Below are positions 1-13,020 of a stretch of 64,000 nt of DNA, piece after piece. The position numbers and the translations under genes are program-made. Below the pieces are notes generated by a model. That model had not been told where the DNA came from. It searched no databases and worked only from the letters and a program-made list of their open reading frames with translations. Positions within the stretch are counted from its first letter, which is position 1. Each line of letters opens with the position of its first letter. Source of the stretch: Dromaius novaehollandiae (Eukaryota > Chordata > Aves > Casuariiformes > Dromaiidae); the NCBI RefSeq assembly GCF_036370855.1, contig NC_088102.1, forward strand, positions 68,333,601 through 68,397,600. Direction: 5' to 3'.

Positions 1-76
1 GGTGTGAAGAAATGGCAGCAGGGGATGTCTAATGCCACTGAGTAAAAGCTGATTGCTTTGTGTGTCTTTGTCTTAG
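1..76 (+). other. CHID1: 3' end of the last CHID1 intron
   Basis: This non-coding sequence leads into the terminal CHID1 exon. It ends in a pyrimidine-rich stretch (tgtgtctttgtcttag) whose AG at 75-76 is the splice acceptor. The reading frame of the following exon opens directly after this AG and matches the CHID1 C-terminus, which supports the boundary. The rest of the gene lies to the left of the window. Confidence 0.85.
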
Positions 77-175
<99 letters not shown>

Positions 176-345
176 AATACGAGACTATCTGCAAAAGACT
201 TTATTTGCTTCATTGAGACTCTGCCTTCAATTAATTTGGTTATTCTGGAGAGGTGATTTTTAAAAATAATTTTTGTAATTTATATCAGGTGTGTATTAAA
301 ATGCAATTTTTTCCCAATAAAGAACCTTTTCTGATGTACTATATA
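176..345 (+). other. CHID1: CHID1 3' untranslated region (approximate end)
   Basis: AT-rich sequence follows the TAA stop, with no continued coding frame. It contains one canonical poly(A) hexamer about 140 bases after the stop, which gives a short 3' UTR. The cleavage site is inferred to lie 10-30 bases after the hexamer. The sequence does not fix it exactly. Confidence 0.7.
316..321 (+). terminator. CHID1: CHID1 polyadenylation signal AATAAA
   Basis: A canonical AATAAA lies in the context cccAATAAAgaacc, 141 bases after the CHID1 stop codon. It is followed by T/G-containing sequence (cttttctgatg, tgattgttag) that could act as the downstream element. It is the first canonical hexamer after the stop on this strand. 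Confidence 0.8.
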
Positions 346-3300
346 AACATGATTGTTAGTATCTGATAAAATCCAGAGATAAAACACAGAAGTTTCTTTT
401 TAAAGTTCCTGAATTCACAGTCACTGAAAATAGAACAGCACAGCTGGGATGGCAGTAGAATTCAGAGCATTTTCTGGAATATTTTCTACAAGAAAACAAC
501 ACTGAGAAGTTGATACCGTCTGATCGAGGTTTGAGACAGACACCTGTCGAAACAATTCCTGGTAAGTGAACAAATACATCCATCAGATTATGTCCAGCCA
601 ATTTAATATATGATAGACCCTCTATATCTTGCTGTCTTTTGTTGTTAATGTAAGTAGGCATAAAATAAGGATGGGGGGGACCAATTGGATATCTTTCCCT
701 CTGGCTGGTAGAGAATCAAATGTTGGCAAGCTATGCTGTTAGCTCTGTTCTTCATTTTAATAAATTCCGTAAGTAGTTCAAAATGACAGTAATTTCAATT
801 CATGACTTGTTTCTAATTCATTTTTGCATCCAGGAGGTACTCCATGATTTCTCTCTTGTGCTTAGCCTGCTTAGTGTCTCAGTTTATAGTATTTAACACT
901 AGTGCATTATGCATTAGTGGTTAGTTTGTGGGAACCATAACTTTTAACACCAAAGGCTATAGTGGAAATGGTAAGTATGCATACAATGATGGATTACGTG
1001 GATAGCCCCAATACTCAGAGCCCCAGAGCTGACTGCCCCTCGGCTTAAGTGGGTGCTGTGAATGTGATCGGCATCTGTCCAAGTACAGCTGTTGTTCCTT
1101 TACCATGCACATTGGCGCTTTAACCTCCACGATACAGAATTTTTATTAACCTAAAGCTCTAAAAATCCATCAGTTTAAAAACAAAGCCCCCAAACTGTTC
1201 TGAAATTCTCCCTGCTTTTCACTTCATAAGTTTTGTGTTTGTAGAAATACATGGGCTTCAAGGCAGCTTTTTGGAACGAACTAAGAGGAAGTGCTGGGAA
1301 TTTGATGAGGGAGTTGCCGGTTAGAAGCAGAGATCCAGGCAATAGCTCTGTACACCCTCTGGTGCTCTTCTTGCCACTTACAGTTGTCACAAAGATAACC
1401 ACACTCCTCTCTTTGCATCCACCCTTCCCAGTAATTAATCTCCATGGGGGATTTATCTGCCCCTGCTGGTTTCAGCAGAATAAATCCTGCTGTAATCCAC
1501 CATTGATTAAAGAACTATTGATCTTCACTTCTCTGATTTAGTTCTGGCATCTCTCGACTTCTCACATTGCAAGTATCCAGCAGGGCTTACTAATCAAGCT
1601 TTTTTGTTCCATACCATTAGTGCTAAGATAATTTGCTATGTGAATCCTCGTGTTCAATTAACTTGAACTTTCTAGTTCGTTCAAAAGCAATTTAAAGTCA
1701 CTCAGGCAATGGTATCCAGAATAGCACAAGAATTAAATTCTATTATGCTTTTTTTCTACTTTCAGTGGCACTACTGAACCAGAATATTTCAGAAAAACAT
1801 GGCCAGTAAAAAATGGAAGGGGTGGTGATCTGAAATGGCATACATTTTTATGTCATCTGATAACTAGAGACTTCAAAATTGGAGGGCTGGGGAAGAAAAG
1901 GGTGTTTCATTTTAGCTTCTTGTTTCCTCTCTAGAAAAGATGCATGTAATTTATCCCATGTTTTTCACCCTTTTTTAATACTCCATGGTGGTTCTCTGTG
2001 AAGTTCAAGTGTTATGTTTGTCTTTAAGCTCAGTTATATGTTAGAATGAAGTGTCTTTTCCATCCTTAGAGATGGAATGGATACCTCTGTGTCAAAGGAT
2101 CAAGCTAACCCTTGCTGTGTCATGAAAAATAAATACCAGATGGTGAAGTGCACTGTGAGTTTGAGCCATCCATGGTTTACAGGTGCCTGAGGCCAGGGAT
2201 GCTGCCTTTTATCTCTAAAGGGCCAGACATGTTTGGTTTTTTATAAATAATGTTCCAAAAGAAACAAAGTAGGCATAATTCTTTATTTTGAATTCAGTGT
2301 TCAAAAAGAAAAGTGAGTACCAGAAGGCATGTGGGCTCCCAGAATGAATGAGGACTGACTTCTAATGGATTTGTGTCTTGTGTTTGTTTAACTTTCCAGT
2401 GTGTGGCAGTGTCAACTTGCCTTTTATTAGATACCAGAGAATCCACAAAGTTGTATGCCATCAGTGATCCAACAGGAGGACAGGTTTCTTTTGGAATTTG
2501 TACCTCATTGCATGCATGAAAGCATCACACAGGAGAGAGACATTGGTGTGAAAGTGGAGTCAGCAGTGACCCATGTTTATGACTTTCCCTCGGACAAGTG
2601 GGGCAGGCTGGGCAAAGGGCAGAAGATGGGTGGGAGGGCTGTGGTGGCGCTGCTCTAAGAACCATGACACTAGGTGGGTGACTTTAATTTCTGTCCTTTT
2701 GGAAACAAGGCAAGCCTTGTTTTATAATGCAAAGAAACATATTTTTTCCTGATATGCAAAGCAAAAAGAATACATATGCATGTAAAATCTTTGTTCTTGC
2801 TTAGAAGCAAGTACTCCTTAAATTAAGTACTTGCAGGGCCAAAGATATTGGACATGAAGAATCAAGGGTATGACCAGGGTATGGATATCTAGTGTTCCTG
2901 TTAATACAGCATATGTCTAGTACAGCAAATGGTAAGTGGAAGTGTGTTTATTTCAACACAGTATTCCATCATTCAGTTTTCTATGATGTATTTAAGAAAA
3001 CAAGCTGTGCTCTATCATCTCATTCTGTTGCAACAGCAAATTTCTATATATTAGTGTAATAAGCTATGAAATAACAGGAAGTTTTGCCTATCTTATGCAA
3101 AGCAGAGCTTTCTTACAACGGGCACATGCTCTTGTGTTTCTCCGTGTTTCATTTTTTTGGGTTAGACTCATGCAGAGTTCAGATAAATTCCTTTTTCTGC
3201 AGGGCTTTTATTGCATTCATTGAGGAAAAAAGATTCTGTTGTAGTCAGCCTTTTATATGAAGCTAATATTTTTATTGTCAATTTTTGTTCCACACATCAT

Positions 3301-5600
3301 TTTAACAGTTAGCAAAGCTGGGGCTGTCTTTTATCAAGACAGGAAAGAGTTATCTGAATACTGGAAAGATCACAGTGATTGTACTCATGGGATAACGGTA
3401 TCTCATGCTACATCGGGAAAGGTGTCTCTGGTATTAAGTATATCTGTCTTGAAAACTGGAGCTTGTGTAGAATCTTTGCAGTCACAGTTTTAACAGAGAA
3501 TTGTGCAAACTAAATTGTTTAGTCCGTGTCATTGTGAGATGCTACTTCATTCATTCTGTACTTTATTTTATTGTTCCATTTTGTAGTCGTATGTAGGTCT
3601 CAAACTCCAGAATCAATGGCCAGAAGATACGTCACTATTTCTTTCTTGGTAGCTTCCAGGTAAGAAAGTTGGGAGTGAGAGAGAAGAGGCAAGGTGGAGG
3701 GAAGGATGACAATAGGAAAACAGCTTCTTTACTGCTTTTTAGTTATAAAAAGTTGCTGATCAAATGGTAACAATTTAGTGGTGTTTATGGGCTTGGGTGG
3801 AAACACAGAATAGCCTTTTCTGCTTCTATTAGGAGCTACTAGTGGTGATTAGTTTTTGCAGGGGAGTGGTGTTTTGTGCATACTTCTCTGTAGAGACTGC
3901 AAAGTTAATGGCTCTTCATAGGAACAGTCATTACAGTTGCTCCTGAATTTGGGAGGTGTCTGGTAAACTTTGCTGTTGCCTTCAGTTAAACGCATGGCAG
4001 CACAAAGCAAATGGACTCTGCTTCTGCAGCTTGAAGAGACTCTATGTAGCTATTTTACTTATTCCTCAGAATTCCATTTCTCAGTGATCTTTTTTCTAGG
4101 TGGTGAGTGAAAATTAACACCGTTAAAGCTAAAATAGCGCACTACACAAGCTTTTAGCAGGTACAGCTAAGTGAGCCTCAATCAGTATTTTGTAATCTAC
4201 TGTGCAATCACTTTGATATTCTATATTGGGGGAGAATCTTCTCTTTAGAAAAAAAAATTAAAAATAACTGGAATAGAATTTGATTAACACTCTTTATTCA
4301 AAAAGTTGCAAAAATAAATAAGACCACTTACTACGAGTGTTAGCATTTGAGATTAAAAGCTGAAAACCTGCCTTTAAATGTCTTATGTTGGAACTAGAAC
4401 ATTATTACAAAATGCTACTTTGCAAAAACAAATTAGCTGGATGGAATCTAAGACTCAAAATTTAAAACATTTAGTTGTTTTACATTCTTATTCATATCAC
4501 TTACCTTTTCTAGATGTATTTTAATGCTTGTTTGGTTATGGTATATCTGTACAGCATTTCCATAGAAATCAAAAAATGTTCCTTAAAAACTTAGTAAAAT
4601 AAGCTCTTCCTGACTCTGATTTCCAGGAAGTTAAAACTAATTCTCCGCATTGACTGCTGAGAGCAGAGCAGAGTGATGCTCGTGAATCGCCTTTATGTGG
4701 CACACAGACGATCGTATTTTGATCCATTCAGTGTGTGGAGTTTTCATAAGATAAGATTTAGCAATTGTCTAAGGTAGGAAGGCAAAGCATAAAATGTATT
4801 AGAAAGTTGCCCCTCTCTCTCTATGAATTCTCAGCCGACTGCCCATTGGCAGCAGAACTTCATCATGGGGCATTACCTTGCTCACATCTTCTTTCGAAGG
4901 GAGGTAATGAAGCTCCTGTGTAAATGTTCAGTGTAGATAAGGAGTATATTGACTTTCTAGAGACATCCTAATGCTCCTCATTTCATTTACCTGAAATTGC
5001 AACAGATGTGCAAGTGGTGGTGGAAGGGCACAGACCCTCCAAGTTTCTAGAATACGTGCAATGTGTTTTTTGTGCAAGTGACTTGCTGTAAGATTGCCTG
5101 CAGATTGCTGCATTTTTCTGTAAATCTGGGCACAATTTCTTGGACCAGGTTTATTTAATGTTCCTGCTATGTGTGTGATTGCAGCTGGGATTGATTGAGT
5201 GATGTATCTCACCTTCCTCAAGATCAGCATGCATGGTGCAGAAGTCAGAAGACTGCCGTTTCACAAGTTTCCTCCAATATGTAAATTTGTACATTATGGG
5301 TATCTCTACCACTCATCCTGCTCAGAAAGGTAAGATTGAGTATATTGTTTTCTCTTCCTTATTGCATTGGAAGTGTTAAGGTAGTTGAAAAAATACCCTG
5401 AGGACAAGACAGAATGTAAAACACTAATTTTCTCCTCCTATTCTTCCTTACAATCTGCAAATAGGAAAGGCGCTTTGATATGTTTCAGTGAGTTTTCCTG
5501 CAGTGAAGAAGAGTCTTTGGTACATGCTCCCTTTGCAGGTGTGGTAAATGGGACTGTGACTAAAAATAGGAAACAGACAATCTCTGCCCAGCTTAGGAAA

Positions 5601-5644
5601 GTATTTAGGACTGGGTATGTCCATTTTTACCCAGTCCTTAATAT
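5601..5644. repeat. Short near-perfect inverted repeat (hairpin)
   Basis: The arms AGGACTGGGTA (5607-5617) and TACCCAGTCCT (5628-5638) are perfect reverse complements across a 10-base loop. Pairing continues outward after one T-T mismatch with TATT/AATA, so about 15 of 16 positions pair. No coding frame is involved. It could be a chance palindrome, a decayed transposon end or a small structured RNA. Confidence 0.6.
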
Positions 5645-7456
5645 TTCTCCTCTGATTTTTAGGTGAACCCTGGTGGGACAGTAAAGTTCAGATGCTCTAA
5701 GTTAGTTGACTAGCATTATGTTTCTCATAACCCTTGCATGTTTTCCTTTGTTTCTTCTGGAAGCTGGGCAAAATAAATGCCAATGGTGGACAAGCTTGTA
5801 TTTCATAAGTGGATGAAGGCCCAGCAGTAGCAGTGCCAGCATTGTAGTGCTGCGAAAGTTAGGAAAAGGTGCCCAGGAGCACTGTGTGACTTCAAGGAGG
5901 GGAGAGGCAATTTATGCCATTTTAGTTGCAGAACTGGCTCCCTTTTCCCCATCTCTGCTACAGTTATATTGTGGTAGGCTGACAGTGCTGAACTGTACTC
6001 AGAGATGCTATCTGTGGGCTGATTTCCCCCATGGAGATACCTGCTGTTTCAGGACAGTGCTAAGAGCTTTTGTGTAAAACAGGCAGTTGTGTTGTTTTGA
6101 CTCTGCTATACCATATGCTAGTGTGAAAAAGCTCTGGGCAGAGGCTAAGGCCCCCTTGTTTTGCACTGGTTCTGGAGTTGGTGATGCCCCAGCTGGAGGC
6201 ATTTGGAATAATTGACACAGGTGAGTTCTGCACATGCAGGCAGACAGATAGTTTCTTCTGAAGTCCCTGTGGCAAGCACCTGTCTTTTTGAAGATATTGT
6301 CTCTTGTGTTGTAATTGTAGATATAACTTAAAAGCAGTCAATTTTTTTTTTTTCCAGAATCTGGCTAACTCGATGGTATCATTAATTTGAATTAACATTA
6401 GAAAGTGTTTTATTCAGTGATGCTTTTAGAATTACAGCACTAAATGGTCATCTGCTGTATTAGTTCTTTGCATGCTGCTTAAGTTTTTCAACTCAGAACT
6501 TTCTATTAGAATTAAATTGCTTTTGCTGTTAGTTTGGATTTGTTTTAGATAGACTTTCTTTGTCAAACAGTGTGCCGTTATTTAAAATTCTATCTAATTC
6601 CTTCTTTTGTTGTTCACATCAACCCCAAAATTGTAGTTGACACGAAGATGCAATTGCACAGAGAAGATGGGCTGAGCTCAAGTCTTGAAAACCCAGTTTG
6701 GAAGCATGTTAACTATTTGAAAGCACTGAGGGCTAAATTATACCTTTAGTATTTGCTTTAGGACTTGGGATTACTGCATCTAATAAAAGAGAGAATGTGC
6801 AGTAAGTTTTGACTTTCACTTAGCCAGGTTTATCAGTTAATTTAATGAGAGCAAAAAATAATAATATAAATAAGGTGCTAAGCATAGTAGTCATCCCCAG
6901 GAGAATGAGGAATCTCCTGTTTTCTCTAACATAGGGTGCTCAAACCTTTGGCATGGAGAGATCCAAATTTCATGTTTAGGTTTGATTTGCTCCTTGTGAA
7001 GGCAGCTATTGGGCTTATCTGTGAGCCCCTCTTCAGGTGGTGGAGAGTGCAGGAAGGATAAACAGTGCTCACTGCTGCTGGAGGGAAGTGGGAGAGGCAG
7101 TAGGAGGAGATATGCTTTCTCCTTTCAGCCTAGACTTGGCAAAAGAAACCGAGACCCCCGCATTCCCCAGATCTTCTCTGTGCGTTGAGCCGTTTCTTTC
7201 TTGGAGCTAAGGAGCAGGAAACATTTTGGCACAGTCAGTGCTGTGCTCTTGGCCAATATATTTGTAAAAAAGAAGGGTACTGTTCTGATGGCTTCACTTA
7301 ATGCTTTTTGGCAGAGAATGAAGTTACTGAGTGAATTTTGCAGATCACAAAATGAGTACTGCAAATACCTATTGCCTTCCCAGGTTTGCCTGTTGGTGTA
7401 TTATTTGAGTTGCAAGAGTGTGTGGTATTAAACTCGTTTATCATGTATATCAGAAG

Positions 7457-7460
<4 letters not shown>

Positions 7461-7490
<30 letters not shown>
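7461..7490. repeat. (CT)15 microsatellite
   Basis: An uninterrupted CT dinucleotide tract. Read on the minus strand it creates an artefactual Arg-Glu repeat inside an open frame, which should not be taken as protein. Confidence 0.97.
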
Positions 7491-7492
<2 letters not shown>

Positions 7493-7932
7493 CAAGGTAT
7501 TCAGGAGCCCTTGGTTGTTAGGGACAATACCTAAATTAAAATAACAGGTAGGCTTCCCAGAGTGGAAGACAATCAGAAAATGTGGGAGAAGAGAGAAAGG
7601 GAAAGTGTATACATTAGAAGAAGATAGTGTTCCTAAGAGTCCAAAGCCTAAATGCACCTGGCAGACAAAGGATGATGGGGAAACAAAGGAGAAAATTATT
7701 TTTTCAAAGTCGTGTGGTAAGTCCATCATAAAGTCAAACAGGAGCCAAGGTTTCTGTCTCTCTATCCCATCACCTGCCAGCCAGATCTGACTGCTGAATC
7801 ATCAGGAACCAGGACAAGCCAAGCCAAAACAGGGTCCTTTCCTCGCTGACTCTGTGAGGGTCTTCTCAAAATTATTCCCTTGGAAATAGTCTGTTGGCAA
7901 TGAAATGGGGTTGTGTGCTTGCTTGAGTGAGC

Positions 7933-7952
7933 GGGGGGGGGGGGAGGGGGGG
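7933..7952. repeat. Poly-G tract
   Basis: A run of 12 G, then A, then 7 G. It is intergenic. The run is G-rich enough to form a quadruplex on the plus strand and is prone to sequencing-length error. Confidence 0.95.
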
Positions 7953-8564
7953 AGTTCAGCATGCTGCTATTCTGAATGAACCTGAGGAAAAGTAATGAGT
8001 TCCTCCTTTCTCCACCACAGAATAAGAGAAAATGGGTTTCCTTGTAGATACAGAGACCAGTAAATTTACAGAGGATAAATGGAAATAGTTATTTGCACAG
8101 CATCCTGTCAGGTAGAGGAATAAACTACAGCAAGAAGCCAGAAAATCAAAGATAGTAGCTAGATTTTTGAAAGGCCTGAATATTTTCCCAGTAACAAAGT
8201 CTGTGATTATAAACTTTGACAGGAGGGTGATGGAGTTTTAGTCCTCTTGCCATTAGCTAAATTCTTCCTGTCAGGCACCTTCTCTCCAAGCCAACCCCCC
8301 AATATCTGCAAGGTTTTTTCCAGTGCCTTGGTACTCCTGGCATTTCCTGCATTTTACCTGGTTCAGCTCAAAACAGAGAAAAGGATCTGGAGTTGATTGC
8401 ATTTGCATGGCCAGCCTTGTGCTTCTTGCTCTTGCTTGAGTATGCGCGTCGGAGGATATGCTTGTATCCTTCAGAAAACGATTGCGTGGTTTTTGTGTTT
8501 GCATGACATCTGAGTCAAACTGCTGCTCAACCTTCTGGCCTAAGCCATTTTCTCTGTAAGCAAA

Positions 8565-8606
8565 GTGTCTGTGTGTGTGTGTGTGTGTCTCTGTGTATGT
8601 GTGTGT
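8565..8606. repeat. (GT)n microsatellite, imperfect
   Basis: GT repeats interrupted by CT and AT dinucleotides (gtgtct...ctgtgtatgtgtgtg). The interruptions suggest an older, stabilised microsatellite. Confidence 0.95.
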
Positions 8607-10336
8607 TCAAACGTTGCTGACGTTCAGGTACCATTGCTGCTTAGAGATGCCACCAGCCCTGTTTTGCCACTGATTTGGATGTTCAGAGCCCAGTTGTGTC
8701 CAGGGGTTTTTACTGTTGTTTATACTTGAAGCAGAAGTTAGCAGTGCAGCTGCAGCTTGACTGTAGTCTTTTAATGAATCTCAAACCAAAAGAGAGTCCA
8801 GCTTGATCTCCTGCAGTTGTGTTGACTCAGTAAGAACGGGAGGAATCAAAGGAAGGAAGAAGGTCCTTCCCCCCTGCTGCACAAAATTTAAAAGCATTAT
8901 TTGGAATGATGGAGTGGACAGTGGCCCTGCCTGATGAGGAGGAGTGTGCCAGGCGGTTGTATAGCTCAGCCAGTTCTTATTGATAGTGCTGCTTTCATGG
9001 TAATGCCCTTTTCTTGCCCTTTTTAAGATACTTCCGCTGGCAGCATCAAATCACTCTTTTGGGGCTGTTCTGGAAGTAAACAGTCACATTTGAAAGAATT
9101 TATTTCTATTTTCAGAGCAAAACCAACATAATGAAATTTTTGCTTAGTGAGAAGTATTCTACGGTGCAGGTGCCCGGTGTTTGAATTCGGACAGGGAGTT
9201 GTCACCCAGAATGATTGCAGTGGCTAGCAAAGCAGGGTAATGGCGTGGCCCGCTGCACATGAAAATGGTTTTTGCATTTTCATAGTATTGGTGTGGTCTG
9301 GAAAAGCAGTGTTGAAAGCAAGCCACCAGCTGGTAAGCCTTCTGAATTCTCTGATGACCTATCTCCATCCAAGGCTTTTTTTCACTGTAAAACTTGGTTT
9401 TTCTGTCAGACAGCAGAACTCTGATGTTATCCGGCTGAAAGGCTGTGTTTTGTAAGCAGCCTCTCAAATGTGCTTCACCCTGAGGATGGATGTTTGGTTT
9501 AGTTCAAAAATTAGCTATGGTCTGATAAATGTCTCATCCTTTTGCTGTTACCATTGAAAACGTACATCAGAAACTTGCAAACAGAAACAATCAGAAATTA
9601 AAAAAGTGAAGCTGAAGGTCAATTATTTGCACAAAATTAATGAACCCTATGGTGCTGCATAGTATTGTCTTAAGCACCCCTTGTTTTGAGTCTCTGTCAT
9701 GGATTGTGTCCCATATATGGTCTTTGTCAAAATGCAAGTTAGTGCTAATAGATCTGTATGCAGGATCTTGGTCTGAAGACTGCTTGGGAGAATAAATCCC
9801 TTTTATTTGCAGAAGTATTTGGATGGAGACTGGTAAAATGTGCATTCATAATGATGGCTGTTCTCCTTCATTTTAACTAGTCCAGTTCATTTCTGCCAAT
9901 GTTAAATTAAACTTTGAGAATTAAGAGGGATAAGGAAAGAAATTAAATTATGATGAGATAGGCCTGCAAAGCTTTATATTGGGGTACATAAAATTTATGG
10001 CAAGGCAAGCTTGGCTTATCTATCAGGAGATTATAAAAGAACTTAGTAACTGTGATACTATAAAGAAGCTGAAAAGCTTGTTTTTATTTAATGTCTCATG
10101 GACCATTCTGCACAATATCAGAGTAATTACTTTCCTGTGCTTATGTAAGTAACATGATTTATTTTCAAAAGATTTTGCAGCTTGTTTTGTCCATTAAAAT
10201 GATTCTGTGTTTTATTTTCTATTATTTCTACATAAAGCAGTATTTGCAAGCACCTTTCATGAGCATTTCTAAAGACTGTTCTTATAAAATAGATGCTCAG
10301 GTATGGGATGAGGCATAAGCAAACTAAGCTTAGTGT

Positions 10337-10355
10337 ACACACACACACACACACA
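10337..10355. repeat. (AC)n microsatellite, short
   Basis: About nine uninterrupted AC units in AT-rich intergenic sequence. Confidence 0.9.
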
Positions 10356-12315
10356 AAAGTGTACAGTGTATGAGTGTATCATTGTGGTAGAACTGAACTG
10401 AGTTTTGAATGTACAGGAGTTAATACACGAGTTTTGTGTGTGTACTGAATGATACCAAATGCTGTGATTGCTCTAATTCCCTATTAATAAAGGGATTGAG
10501 TTGCAGTACAAAACTACTTAGAGAATTGTGAACGCTATTTTATCCCTCCCAAGGTTTTGAAGCCTCATGTATTTTCTAGCCCTCAACACCTTCTTACTTT
10601 ATTGTAGTACCTGCCGATGGAGATGAACTCATTTTTATGAAATGTTAATCGTGTTCCTCAAACATGAATAGTGAAATACTTTGTTCCATACTGATGAGCA
10701 TATACATGACATAGGCCAGGGAAACATGAGGCTGAGCCTAAGCTGAACCTCTAGCCGAATACATCCTAACTGTAACTTTGCATTTTGAGATCTGACAGCA
10801 CCATGAAAAATTTGTGGGTGTGTGCATCCCTTTGGCAAGTACTCTCTCAGGTCCACCTGCAGGTAGTGTATCAGGAATGGCAGTGCCTGTCGGCTACCGG
10901 CATTGCCAAGGCAGCGTCCTGTAGTGCAGAGCGCAGCGCCGTCTCTCTCGGTCTGTAGTAAGGTGCAGTTACGTTGTACCTCGGGCAGCTGCTTGGATTT
11001 TGCCTCATCATGGTTGAGCCCAGCACTAAATCCAATATGCTGCTTTTACTGATTTCTGGGATGGCGTGTGCGCATGCAGAACTCTTAGGCCCCCTGTTTC
11101 TTTCCTTTTGGGCAGTATCCAAGTTTTGCTCCTAGTGGTGTAATGTCTGTCTGACCGTTGTTTGAAATCTGAACATGTCTTGAGTCTATAAAGGGAAGTT
11201 CAAGTTGATGTTTCTGTCTGTGGGGAAGATGCGGTGCCTCTGGTTTCTGTCGGCAAGGTGGAGGGGGGGGCTTCAGTGTGCTGGCCCACAGGGGAACAGT
11301 GCTCTGCAGAGAGTAGTTTGCTTGTAAAGGCGGCAGAAGACCCTCCATCTGCTCCATGGATTTGGAATTGAGAGCTGAGGATCTGACTGCAATGGAAAAG
11401 TTGGGTTGGAGGCAAGGGCATAGAGAGAAAGAAGACCAAGGACCTACTTGAAACCTGGAAAGTCTTTGTTCCTCAGGCCATGCAGTAAGCCACGCTCTCA
11501 AGACAAGCTCCCAGGACTGGCCAGGGTGCAGCAGGACTGCTTGCGTTCCCCATGGCGGATGATCTTTGATTTGAGGGGCCTGGCAGGTTTCTGGCACCCT
11601 TGTGGGAGCTCCCTGGCCTCTTTTCTGCAGAAGAGCTTCCCAAGAAGGAACCTAATTTGCTGCTGTTTTCCTGGTGACCATCCGATTTACTGTTGGATCC
11701 AGTGGAATGACTTAGCAGTATGAAAAAGCTAAGAATCTCAGCTAAAACCTTTCCTTTTTTTTCATCCGAGTTGTGCTAGATCTGAAGTGATCCCCTTGAA
11801 ATACAGGGGGAAAATAATCCATCCGACTCAGACTCTCCCCTTTCATGTTAGGTGGAAAATGACTTTTCAAAAAAATCTCTCATTGGATACGTATCTAGTT
11901 TATGCATTTTACTTAGCTTCTGCTTAAAAATTAGGCTGTCTCAGCTGAATGCTTTTTTTTACAGTATAATGGAAAATAGTGGAGATCAACGATCAGATGT
12001 GCTGCGGTCCCTCTACCTTTTGCCAAGTGTTTATCTTTCTCTTTTACATGTCCAGTGTTTTCCATCAGCATTATCAGAGCAGTGTGAATCCTGCTGTGAA
12101 CCTCTTTCTAATTGCTAAGTCGGCATTTCAGGGCAGGAGAAAAGTGAGCTTTTGTCCTTCAGAAGTGAGCCAGTGAACATTGTGTCTAGACAAGTGGGGG
12201 AGCATGTGACTGCAGGGGCACACTGGCTACTTTAAAATGAATGGATTTATTACACAGCTTTCCTGCTAGTTTGGGGACATTTGCCTCTATCTAATACCAC
12301 CTTATGTTTTTGGGC

Positions 12316-12338
12316 TTTTTTTTTTTTTTTTTTTTTTT
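12316..12338. repeat. Poly-T run (23 T)
   Basis: A homopolymer of 23 T. No recognisable retrotransposon body was seen next to it, so I do not call it the tail of a retrocopy. Confidence 0.95.
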
Positions 12339-12970
12339 GCTTGAAAAATGTTTATCTTCTGTGTACTGTTCAGGATTTTTCAGTTATACAGAAGTACCTA
12401 AGATTAAGACCTTAATATTTAATAAGCTCTCTATTGTTAGAGGGAGAGTGAGCCTGCCAATGTGAGATTGGGCTGCCAGCTCAGTGGATTAATGGAAACA
12501 TAGAGTTGGATTTGAAAGCCTTGAATGATAATCTTTAAATATGCTTAGGCATTGTGGTTGTGCAGTTTCCCTGGGGATTCATCATGTTCTCTGCTTCAAA
12601 AATTGCATGGAAGACATAACTGAAACTACAGCACAACCTTGCCTACTGGCAAATCTGCTTTCGTTCCTGGGGCTTAAATTCCTTCTGTGTATGCCTGTAC
12701 ACCCCGAATGTCATTCCTTCAGGGTTTCCACTTCTTAGTATATTGTTGCCGCAGGACCAATTTTATCCAGACTTTAGAAGGAGTTGCAGAGCCACGCTGA
12801 GCAACTTTCTTACCTGAACAGAGATCTTGATGCTTTCAAATCAGTAAATGTTGCTATGTGGAAATACTGAGGGTGAATGCAAAGCTGAAATGAAAACTCT
12901 GCTGAGGCTAGAGATGTGTGCTCTTAGTAAGCTAGCCAGAAGAAATTCAAAAAAGACCTGCTCAGCCGGA

Positions 12971-13020
12971 CTCCTTCCTCCTCCTCCTCCTCCTCCTCCT
13001 CCCTTTTTTTTTTTTTTCTT
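12971..13020. repeat. (CTC)n trinucleotide repeat joined to a T run
   Basis: About nine CTC/TCC units pass directly into 14 T, making a 40-base pure pyrimidine strand. The complementary purine strand gives spurious poly-Gly/poly-Lys frames and the plus strand a poly-Pro/poly-Phe frame. Mirror-like purine/pyrimidine tracts of this kind can form triplex DNA. Confidence 0.93.

Noticed and set aside
7298-7729. 143-codon minus-strand frame with an Arg-Glu repeat
   Set aside because: The repeat is the (CT)15 microsatellite read through, and the rest has no recognisable content.
11085-11597. 170-codon minus-strand open frame
   Set aside because: Pro/Ser/Gln-rich, no domain, and overlapped by another open frame on the same strand and one on the plus strand. 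It has no supporting splice or promoter signals and looks like a chance frame.
12316-12338. Homopolymer T run considered as the poly(A) tail of a retrocopied gene
   Set aside because: No coding or SINE-like sequence and no terminal duplications were seen next to it. The same holds for the runs at 38,141, 52,362 and 52,812.
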